Below the pieces are notes generated by a model that made no database searches, was not told the DNA's origin, and worked only from the letters and a program-made list of their open reading frames with translations. From the NCBI GenBank assembly GCA_030670615.1, contig DAOVBJ010000077.1:1-5469 (forward strand): a stretch of 5,469 nt of DNA, read 5' to 3'. Within the stretch, counting starts at the first letter, position 1. Each line of letters opens with the position of its first letter. Made by a program: the position numbers and the translations under genes. The stretch is from Candidatus Bathyarchaeota archaeon. GTDB taxonomy: Archaea; Thermoproteota; Bathyarchaeia; RBG-16-48-13; GCA-020355125. Shown here piece after piece: positions 1-4,689 of the stretch.

Positions 1-303
1 TTGGATTTGAAAGACGACATTTCTAACGAAATGAGAGAGGTGTATAAACGAAGAGCAGATTTGGCTTGCCAACTTCTTTCTAAAACAAAACTGAAATTTA
101 CCAAGCCGGACGCTCCCTTTTACCTGTTTCCAAAATGTGACGTAGACTCCGAAGAATTTGCCTTTGACTTAATTGACAACGGAGTAGCCATCGTTCCAGG
201 CACAGCCTTTGGAGATTATAAAAACAATTTTAGGATCTCTCTCACCACACCTGAAGACTCAATAAAAATTGGGTTGAAAAAAATCGCTGAAGCCTTCACG
301 TAA
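1..303 (+). CDS. PLP-dependent class I/II aminotransferase, C-terminal fragment
   Basis: This is the last 100 codons of a fold-type I aminotransferase cut by the window edge. The initial TTG is more likely an internal Leu codon than a start, because whole family members are about 370-400 aa. Residues 36-44 (KPDAPFYLF) match the family's 'P-x-GAFYxF' strand. Residues 61-71 (GVAIVPGTAFG) followed by FRIS at 77-80 match the end of the small domain. Arg78 corresponds to the conserved arginine that binds the substrate alpha-carboxylate, and the closing TTPEDSIKIGLKKI helix is also typical. The catalytic PLP lysine lies upstream, outside the window. Such enzymes transfer amino groups between amino acids and 2-oxoacids in the cytoplasm. 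Substrate cannot be told from this part; aspartate or aromatic/branched-chain aminotransferase are all possible. The family call is firm and the substrate is open. Confidence 0.9.
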   Translation: MDLKDDISNEMREVYKRRADLACQLLSKTKLKFTKPDAPFYLFPKCDVDSEEFAFDLIDNGVAIVPGTAFGDYKNNFRISLTTPEDSIKIGLKKIAEAFT

Positions 304-340
304 AAGCATCGATACTGCTGCTGAGTAAACTGAAAAAATC

Positions 341-358
341 AGGTAAGCTGACCTTTTT
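341..358 (+). terminator. Possible transcription terminator after the aminotransferase
   Basis: About 40 nt after the TAA stop, a short inverted repeat (AGGT, 6-nt loop, ACCT) runs into a stretch of five T residues at 354-358. Archaeal RNA polymerase terminates mainly at T-runs, and the hairpin may be incidental. The stem is only 4 bp, so this is a weak call. Confidence 0.35.
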
Positions 359-607
359 GTGTAAACACAACGTCTCCTGACTACATTTTTCATAAAGCGT
401 AAAACAATACAAAAAATTTGATTAGACCTGTGATTAGAACCCCCTAAAGGAAAAGGGTAATGAATGTCTTTGGTGAACGGTAATGGAAGGCTTTGAGGCT
501 CTTTTCAAGAGAAATTTTATGGAGTCCTCCCCCATCAAGAAGCCATCTAAGTGGCATTAAAAAATGAGGATCGTCTATATGTCCCCAATGTTTAATGTTG
601 GAGAAAA

Positions 608-650
608 TTGAAGTCGAACTTCAAACACAAAGTGAATTATTAAGTCACTT
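608..650 (-). terminator. Two adjacent inverted repeats, the distal one followed by a T-run (minus-strand terminator)
   Basis: Read on the minus strand, AAGTGA and TCACTT arms with a 9-nt loop (650-630) are followed by a perfect 17-base hairpin, TTGAAGT-TCG-ACTTCAA (624-608), and then TTTT (607-604). Hairpin plus T-run resembles an intrinsic terminator for minus-strand transcription. It begins about 48 nt after the stop of the small minus-strand frame at 880-698. In the plus direction there is no T-run after it, which supports the minus orientation. A structured regulatory RNA is an alternative. Confidence 0.45.
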
Positions 651-697
651 AGATGTCGTTCATCCTCGCCTCTTTAATTTCTTATCGAAGCATGATT

Positions 698-880
698 TTA
701 ACTCCCTTTCTCCAAGCGAATAATAGGCGTAACTTCAGAAGACCCCGCCAACCTAAATCTCCCTCCTCTAGCAAACTCTTTCGTCTGCCGCAATCTTCGT
801 CCATCAAATGCCACAATAGCTTTTATAACATACTTCCAATCAACCTCTGCTCCCTAGACTTTTAGTGGATTCTTGCGCAT
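698..880 (-). pseudogene. Small minus-strand frame interrupted by one in-frame TAG
   Basis: On the minus strand an ATG at 880-878 is preceded, after 6 nt, by a Shine-Dalgarno-like GAAGGA (892-887). It opens a frame of eight codons (MRKNPLKV), then an in-frame TAG at 856-854, then 51 further codons ending in TAA at 700-698. The part after TAG has protein-like composition: a hydrophobic strand at residues 17-25 (YVIKAIVAF), then a basic segment at 27-43 (GRRLRQTKEFARGGRFR), with eleven Lys/Arg and six Asp/Glu overall. There is no ATG, GTG or TTG placed to start translation soon after the TAG with a ribosome site. A hairpin and T-run follow downstream at 650-604. I do not recognise the protein. 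It could be a small gene killed by a nonsense mutation, a TAG read as pyrrolysine, or a chance frame. The plus-strand frame opposite it looks like its shadow. Confidence 0.35.
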
Positions 881-911
881 GTTTATTCCTTCGAATCACA
901 TTACTTTCGAC

Positions 912-1027
912 ATGGATGCGAGAAAAGTGGTGAAATCTAACGATTTGTTGAAAAGCTACAAATATGTTGCAGTGTTATAGACCCAATAAGTGTTGAGGAC
1001 ATCTCACATGAATGGGCGGTTTGTTTA
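912..1027 (+). other. Coding-like scraps upstream of the oxidoreductase
   Basis: ATG at 912 opens 22 codons (MDARKVVKSNDLLKSYKYVA...) ending at TAG 978-980. From about 971 a second frame, in phase with the oxidoreductase, stays open and reads SVIDPISVEDISHEWAVCL into the ATG at 1028. Shifting frames near 974-977 would join the two into one peptide. The joined product is not recognised, so this may be a frameshifted gene remnant or a leader. There is no ATG, GTG or TTG in the second frame between its stop (938-940) and 1028, so the oxidoreductase cannot start earlier. A six-codon open frame (ATG 1008 to TAA 1028) also ends on the oxidoreductase start as TAATG. Confidence 0.2.
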
Positions 1028-2443
1028 ATGAATGTGATAATTGAGCCTGAACGGAAGACTCCTGTTTTAACAGTTGTGGACGTCGTAGTTGTAGGTGGAG
1101 GCTCCGCAGGACTCGTCGCAGCATTGGCTGCAAGACGTGCGGGGGCTGACGTCCTATTGATTGAGCGCCACGGTTACTTAGGTGGATTACTCACAGGAGG
1201 TTTTGTGACTAAACCGCAGGCCCCTGTTGTTGGGGGTATCCCCGAGGAATTGTTTGAGCGGGCGATACGGCTTGGCGGCGCGAGGGGAAATACGCGGTAT
1301 CGACTTCGTAATGGGACATATACTTACTTTATGTCGCCCATCGATCCAGAGACGATGAAGCGCGTGGCCTTTGAGTGTGTGGATGAAGCGGGAGTCAAGT
1401 TGCTACTTCACTCCCTCGTCGTGGATTCGGTGACCGAGGGCGATGATGTGAAGGGTGTTCTGGTAGAAAATAAATCAGGGAGGCAGGCGATAATGGCCGA
1501 TGTAGTTGTCGACGCTTCTGGAGACGCCGATGTTGCGGCTTCTGCAGGTGCTCCCTACGAGGTAGGACGACGGAAAGATGGAGTGGCTCAGCCGATGTCA
1601 ATGATGTTTAGAATGGGTCGTGTAGACGTAAATGTGTTAGTACAATACGCAAAAAATCATTTGGATGACTTCACGTTCACCTATTACCCAAACGTTGAGG
1701 GACAAATACCCGAAAAATCTCAGAGTTTAAACATCGTGCTCGAAGGGTTTATGAGTCTACAGCAGAAGGCTTCTGACGAACTAGGGTATGAAAGCCCGAG
1801 AGTCGGGCTAAACATAAAGGCTGGGATAGGGATAGGCGACGTCTTTGTAAACGCCACGAGAATTACTGAGGGCGTGGCAACCAACATTCAAGATCTCACA
1901 GACGCTGAGGTGCAAGTTAGGACACAGGTTCAGGAGTGTGTTACGTTCCTCAGGACGTATGTACCTGGGTTCAAAGACTCGTATCTACTGGACACCCCCA
2001 CAGAGATCGGAGTGCGAGAGAGCAGACGAATAATAGGCGAATACACCTTAACGCTAAAGGATATTTTACACCGTAGAAAATTCGACGACGTGGTTGCGAA
2101 AGGTTACGGCGTCATTGACATCCATGAACCCGGAGGCAGAAGATTACGCTTCGATGCCATCGAGGAATATCAGATTCCATACAGGTGCCTCCTACCAAAG
2201 AAGATCAACAGGTTGTTAGTAGCAGGAAGATGCGTTTCATGCGACCACGAAGTCCTTGGAACAATCAGAACCATACCTACGTGCATGTATACTGGTCAAG
2301 CAGCAGGAGTGGCTGCCGCCCTTTCAGTCAAGTATAACACAACACCACGGAACCTGAATGTTAAAGCCCTTCAGAAGTCTCTCATTAAACAGAAGGTTGT
2401 GTTATTCGAGAGCGTCTTGAAGCGGATGAAGACACACACCTAG
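1028..2443 (+). CDS. FAD-dependent oxidoreductase, FAD_oxidored family
   Basis: A complete 471-aa cytoplasmic flavoprotein. The N-terminal Rossmann fold begins at VDVVVVGGGSAG, with the dinucleotide-binding GGGSAG at residues 23-28 and Glu46 placed to bind the adenosine ribose. GYLGGLLTGG (49-58) and DASGDADVAA (162-171) are typical of the Pfam FAD_oxidored (PF12831) group. The C-terminal FAD-binding end carries VAGRC (398-402), a nearby C-D-H-E stretch (405-408) and the GQAAGVAAAL helix that closes the flavin site. Family members are flavin-dependent oxidoreductases whose substrates are mostly unknown, so no reaction is assigned. ATG 1028 is chosen because the N-terminal 'IIEPERKTPV' leader is usual for the family and no earlier start exists in frame. 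The ribosome site is weak (GGGCGG well upstream), so the transcript may be poorly led or leaderless. It ends in TAG, 19 bp from the end of the convergent purA remnant. There is no membrane segment or signal peptide. Confidence 0.92.
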   Translation: MNVIIEPERKTPVLTVVDVVVVGGGSAGLVAALAARRAGADVLLIERHGYLGGLLTGGFVTKPQAPVVGGIPEELFERAIRLGGARGNTRYRLRNGTYTYFMSPIDPETMKRVAFECVDEAGVKLLLHSLVVDSVTEGDDVKGVLVENKSGRQAIMADVVVDASGDADVAASAGAPYEVGRRKDGVAQPMSMMFRMGRVDVNVLVQYAKNHLDDFTFTYYPNVEGQIPEKSQSLNIVLEGFMSLQQKASDELGYESPRVGLNIKAGIGIGDVFVNATRITEGVATNIQDLTDAEVQVRTQVQECVTFLRTYVPGFKDSYLLDTPTEIGVRESRRIIGEYTLTLKDILHRRKFDDVVAKGYGVIDIHEPGGRRLRFDAIEEYQIPYRCLLPKKINRLLVAGRCVSCDHEVLGTIRTIPTCMYTGQAAGVAAALSVKYNTTPRNLNVKALQKSLIKQKVVLFESVLKRMKTHT

Positions 2444-2462
2444 ACTCTGCTTCAAGAGCTAA

Positions 2463-2687
2463 CTAGCTGTTTAGCGCGCGCATAAGAAGCTCTGTTTCCG
2501 GTCTGTATATTGCTGCTGGTATATGTCTGAATTTATGCATTACGCCGTTGTGATATACTGTTCCTCCATGCTGTGGCCCTTGTGTTCCAACAGCAGCATC
2601 AATTCTATCTTGAATTATTTGATAAGCAACGTTTACTGATTTACCCTCATCACCGTAAAATCCTCCAGCAACAACAGAAAGTGTCAT
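2463..2687 (-). pseudogene. purA: Truncated, decayed adenylosuccinate synthetase (N-terminal remnant)
   Basis: From ATG 2687-2685 the minus strand reads 74 codons that align with the first quarter of PurA, the GTP-dependent ligase joining IMP and aspartate in AMP synthesis. Full proteins have roughly 330-430 residues. SVVAGGFYGDEGK (4-16) is the PurA phosphate loop, with Asp13 in the place of the catalytic aspartate of the E. coli enzyme. The usual GKGK has become GKSV. The next conserved block, normally N-A-G-H-T, reads Q-H-G-G-T at 39-43, so the catalytic His is replaced by Gly42 and the IMP-binding Asn by Gln39. HNGVMHKFRHIPAA (46-59) fits the following strands, and the frame stops shortly after. 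The remaining three quarters are absent, since the oxidoreductase's 3' end lies just beyond. An upstream GTG at 2741 would add 18 residues but is outside the conserved part. A working purA would be expected elsewhere in the genome. The alternative is a short protein reused for another role. Confidence 0.75.
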
Positions 2688-2724
2688 AGTGAACCAAAAC
2701 AATTTGTAGCTTAAAGATTTAAGG
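2688..2724 (-). promoter_or_regulatory. TATA-like element positioned for leaderless transcription of the purA remnant
   Basis: On the minus strand CCTTAAATC (2724-2716) runs into TTTAAG (2715-2710), whose centre is about 25 nt before the ATG at 2687. That is the normal archaeal spacing between TATA box and transcription start, so an mRNA could begin at or next to the start codon. No Shine-Dalgarno site is visible before this ATG, which agrees with leaderless initiation. No clear BRE is seen. Confidence 0.4.
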
Positions 2725-2733
2725 TTTACTTTG

Positions 2734-2747
2734 TAGCGCACGCGCTA
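2734..2747. repeat. GC-rich inverted repeat TAGCGC-AC-GCGCTA
   Basis: This is a perfect 6-bp inverted repeat with a 2-base spacer in an otherwise AT-rich gap. A close relative, TAGCGCGCGCA, occurs at 2472-2482 inside the last codons of the purA remnant, so similar motifs sit at both ends of the fragment. This could be microhomology left from a deletion or insertion, or chance. Confidence 0.4.
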
Positions 2748-2786
2748 ATTACAACAAAAGCTTAATAGAAAAATTGTAAAATGAAC

Positions 2787-2800
2787 AAGCTAGCTAGCTT
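2787..2800. repeat. Perfect 14-bp palindrome AAGCTAGCTAGCTT
   Basis: The palindrome begins on the last base of the NUDIX stop codon on the minus strand. Ten of its bases, CTAGCTAGCT, recur at 5460-5469 at the right edge of the window, just before the HAD ribosome site. No function can be assigned. A protein-binding site or part of a 3' end structure are possibilities. Confidence 0.5.
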
Positions 2801-3351
2801 TATTGAGAAGTGAGGACGTAGATGAACTCATGAAGAATTCTATATGTTAATCCCCAAATGATGTATTTTCTGACAATATAAGCCGGACGATCTCCGAAAC
2901 TGAGTGTTACGATCCTTTCATTTTGGATAAGTTTTTTCAGCGAAACCCAAATGAACTTTTCCACTTCCCTTTCATTCACCTTGATTGAAGGTTCCTGTTC
3001 GAGAAGTATGACGAATGGAAGAATGTTTAGTTCAGGTCTCCGCTTTGACCTTTGAGGGGGCAGTACTCCAAGAAATCGACAGTGGTCTTGGACGTTTATG
3101 TTTATTTCTTCTAAGACTTCTCTGATTACTGTTTCCTTCAGATCTCGATCCTTAACGTCTAGTTTTCCCCCGGGCAGAGCCATATGTCCTGACCAAGAAT
3201 CAGCTGGGTTTTCAGCGCGTTTTACGAAAAGGGCTCGGAGGTCTTGATCCGCAATCTGTAATAGTAGAGCAACGGCTGCGTTAGCCTCCTGTCTTTCGTG
3301 GCCTGTTTCCAAAACGCGTGACAGTTTTTCGACGGTTTCGGTCGCATCCAA
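2800..3351 (-). CDS. NUDIX hydrolase, CoA-pyrophosphatase (NudL/NUDT7)-like
   Basis: A complete 183-aa NUDIX-fold protein. WSGHMALPGG (53-62) leads into the NUDIX box, G62 through R77-E78-V-L-E81-E82. Glu78, Glu81 and Glu82 are the expected metal ligands. The spacing from the box glycine to the arginine is one residue longer than in the classical G-x5-E-x7-RE box, as in the NudL/NUDT7 group. The end of the protein, with IWGLTYRIL at about 164-172, is also like that group. Known members cleave CoA and its derivatives to 3',5'-ADP and phosphopantetheine. The family's upstream CoA motif is only partly visible (FVKRAENPADSWSG, 42-55), so other nucleoside diphosphate substrates cannot be excluded. 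TTG 3351 is the start because GGTGAT lies 5 nt ahead of it, and the ATG overlapping GGATGC is out of frame. It probably has its own promoter in the 99-bp gap behind the next gene. It is cytoplasmic, with no signal peptide. Confidence 0.88.
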   Translation of the reverse strand: MDATETVEKLSRVLETGHERQEANAAVALLLQIADQDLRALFVKRAENPADSWSGHMALPGGKLDVKDRDLKETVIREVLEEININVQDHCRFLGVLPPQRSKRRPELNILPFVILLEQEPSIKVNEREVEKFIWVSLKKLIQNERIVTLSFGDRPAYIVRKYIIWGLTYRILHEFIYVLTSQ

Positions 3352-3356
3352 CTTAA

Positions 3357-3362
3357 ATCACC
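3357..3362 (-). promoter_or_regulatory. Ribosome binding site GGTGAT deciding a TTG start
   Basis: On the minus strand GGTGAT lies 5 nt before the TTG at 3351-3349. It complements the archaeal 16S rRNA 3' end and fixes the NUDIX start on a non-ATG codon. Confidence 0.7.
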
Positions 3363-3376
3363 TGATTGACGCCAAG

Positions 3377-3420
3377 TATTTTTATCTTCCTAGCAAGCGA
3401 CTCAAGAAACTTAAAGTTAT
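3377..3420 (-). promoter_or_regulatory. Candidate promoter region for the NUDIX gene
   Basis: The 99-bp gap between the two minus-strand genes has two TATA-like stretches on the minus strand: ATAACTTTAAGTT (3420-3408) and ATAAAAATA (3385-3377). The first is better placed, because a start about 25 nt downstream would leave room for the GGTGAT ribosome site in the leader. The second would start transcription almost on top of that site. The choice is uncertain. Confidence 0.3.
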
Positions 3421-3450
3421 AGAATCATTGAATATGCTGTCTTGACGCGA

Positions 3451-4287
3451 TTATTCGAGGGAATGTATTAGACTTTGTATTTTTTCAAGAAGTCTCTTCA
3501 TCCATTCAAGATTTTTTTTATTGGGTATGTCATTTATTTGCTGTTCAAGGTATTTGGATGCGATCAAGATCTCGTTTTTTACGGTATCGGTTTTCACGTC
3601 GGATCGCATCAAGCACCTTTGGGATGCCTCAAGCTTCTGAATTGGATAACGCAGCAAATCACTCATCCCTTCTTGTGGGTGCTCGAAGTCGTATCGTCGA
3701 AGTAGGTCGATAAGTATTTCCTGTAGCTTCTCGAGGGTGTCCAGTCGCTCTTTTGATGCTATCAATCGAAGGGGAATTCTCTTGATCACCTCGAAAAGTC
3801 GCGACGTTTCCTTTCGAAGAATCTCGATTTTATACCTAAATCGGGGATCCCCCTTAATTCTCTCTACGGATTCCTTTCTTGAGCTTTGTACTGCCAAGCT
3901 CATCAGTATCTTTGCATCGATCCCACGTTCATCCCGAATGCTTTGGGGGACGTTTGCGATGTAGTTCATCCAGTCGTTAAAGCTGCGTTGAGACTCAGGG
4001 TTCACACGCAATACAAGATCATACAGTAGCACTTCCATCTCAGCCAACTCAGTATTCACGTCTTGCAAATCGATTTGGACAGGCGGTTGTTGTAGAGCGA
4101 GTTCCAGCCAAAAGGCGACTTCTCTATCAAAATGGTCATTCGAAGAAATGAGGAAATCATGTAGGTCTTTAATCCCATCGATTTCTGGGTGGGAATAAAG
4201 GTCAAACAGCGTCTGGTTTAACCTCTTGTTGTAAAGTTCGTTCTTGAGAGCTAATCCCACTACAACTTTGTTTAATCGGGCACTCAA
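3451..4287 (-). CDS. Hypothetical protein, 278 aa, predicted all-helical
   Basis: I do not recognise this protein. It is hydrophilic, rich in Leu, Glu, Lys, Arg and Asp with very few glycines, and appears mostly alpha-helical. It has no signal peptide or membrane segment and a single cysteine, in SQRCLMRS about 50-55 residues from the end. No nucleotide-binding loop, zinc ligand cluster or known catalytic motif is visible. The C-terminal 50 residues (from SDVKTDTVKNEI to the end) have hydrophobic spacing that could form a coiled coil. The N-terminal 60 residues contain repeated L-x-x-L-x-x-L patterns. The start is TTG at 4287-4285, preceded by the purine-rich GGGGGAAGAG about 8 nt away, and no better in-frame start is near. 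The upstream region carries an operator-like cluster of inverted repeats. The long open frame with ordinary composition makes it a real gene. A scaffold or partner-binding role is only a guess. Confidence 0.75.
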   Translation of the reverse strand: MSARLNKVVVGLALKNELYNKRLNQTLFDLYSHPEIDGIKDLHDFLISSNDHFDREVAFWLELALQQPPVQIDLQDVNTELAEMEVLLYDLVLRVNPESQRSFNDWMNYIANVPQSIRDERGIDAKILMSLAVQSSRKESVERIKGDPRFRYKIEILRKETSRLFEVIKRIPLRLIASKERLDTLEKLQEILIDLLRRYDFEHPQEGMSDLLRYPIQKLEASQRCLMRSDVKTDTVKNEILIASKYLEQQINDIPNKKNLEWMKRLLEKIQSLIHSLE

Positions 4288-4689
4288 GAATGTTCTCTTC
4301 CCCCTTTTGGAGTTACGTACTTAGTTAGTTATCTTGATACTAACTTTTTAAGTTAGGCGATTCCCAAACACCTTCCCCTCATTAAAACGCTTTAGTGGTG
4401 TGGATGATACTCAGAGATCACCAATCAAAAAAGTTCTTAAAGCATAGCTTGTTTTTCCCTAGACGATAGTATTATTCGCGTCATGAATCGTCGCTAAAAC
4501 AGGTTTTCATTCTCCTTCTTTTTTAGTGATGGTCTTCACTCCAGTGTTACGTGGTGTTGTTGACACGTTCAGAAGAGTATTGTAGGCATCGATTGTTTAA
4601 TGTCCGTTGAGCGGGTTCCACGCCCATTCAAGCGTTTGACCAGGGACAAAGAGGTTCCTCTTCTTTCGTTGAGATTGATCTGCTTATTA
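4288..4689. other. Intergenic region of about 400 bp
   Basis: Between the HAD gene and the 278-aa gene I find no intact gene. Near the HAD end is a short inverted repeat, AAGAGG-TT-CCTCTT (4649-4662), without a clear T-run. A minus-strand frame from 4596 to TGA 4507 stays open for 29 codons and reads like protein (ATC GAT GCC TAC, then TTPRNTGVKT and a lysine/glutamate end), but it has no start or ribosome site and may be a remnant or chance. The promoter/operator of the 278-aa gene occupies 4323-4356. No tRNA, repeat array or insertion sequence is seen. Confidence 0.55.
4323..4356 (-). promoter_or_regulatory. Promoter with operator-like AGTTAG inverted repeats
   Basis: Three copies of one half-site alternate in orientation: AGTTAG (4323-4328), CTAACT (4340-4345) and AGTTAG (4351-4356). 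The first pair extends to a near-perfect palindrome (AGTTAG-T-TATC, TT, GATA-CTAACT, 4323-4345). The second pair forms CTAACTT-TTT-AAGTTAG (4340-4356), whose centre on the minus strand is the TATA-like CTTAAAAAG. A transcript starting about 25 nt downstream would have a leader of about 30 nt before TTG 4287, with the first palindrome between TATA and start. That arrangement is typical of an archaeal repressor operator. In the plus direction the hairpin is followed by T5, but no plus-strand gene precedes it. Confidence 0.45.

Larger units (their letters stand above)
304..697. other. Gene-poor stretch without an intact gene
   Basis: Almost 400 bases follow the aminotransferase in which no frame on either strand stays open with a convincing protein. 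A plus-strand frame around 490-590 and its minus-strand shadow give short peptide-like runs, but both are interrupted by stops and match nothing I recognise. The only structured elements are the weak hairpin with T-run near 341-358 and two neighbouring inverted repeats at 608-650, listed separately. I see no tRNA, C/D-box pair or repeat array. Confidence 0.6.

Noticed and set aside
470..600. Transposase-like peptide scraps in the first gap
   Set aside because: Short runs between stops on both strands faintly recall transposase C-termini, but no motif, inverted terminal repeat or target duplication supports an insertion sequence.
653..865. Plus-strand open frame of 70 codons
   Set aside because: It has low-complexity Ser/Pro/Arg composition without a ribosome site, and lies opposite the more protein-like minus-strand frame at 880-698. 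It looks like a shadow.
717..2040. 13-bp direct repeat CGAATAATAGGCG at 717-729 and 2028-2040
   Set aside because: One copy is inside the oxidoreductase coding frame and the flanks differ. A single match of this length is plausible by chance in a window of this size.
2688..2741. GTG at 2741 as the start of the purA remnant
   Set aside because: The 18 extra residues match no PurA sequence feature and overlap the TATA-like element. ATG 2687 coincides with the usual PurA N-terminus.
4323..4349. Plus-strand intrinsic terminator (hairpin followed by T5)
   Set aside because: No plus-strand gene lies upstream for over 1.8 kb. The position relative to the minus-strand start fits a promoter and operator better.
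4600..4640. GGTTCCACGCCC resembling a tRNA T-arm
   Set aside because: The T-loop consensus is not met, and no acceptor, D-arm or anticodon arm can be built around it on either strand.
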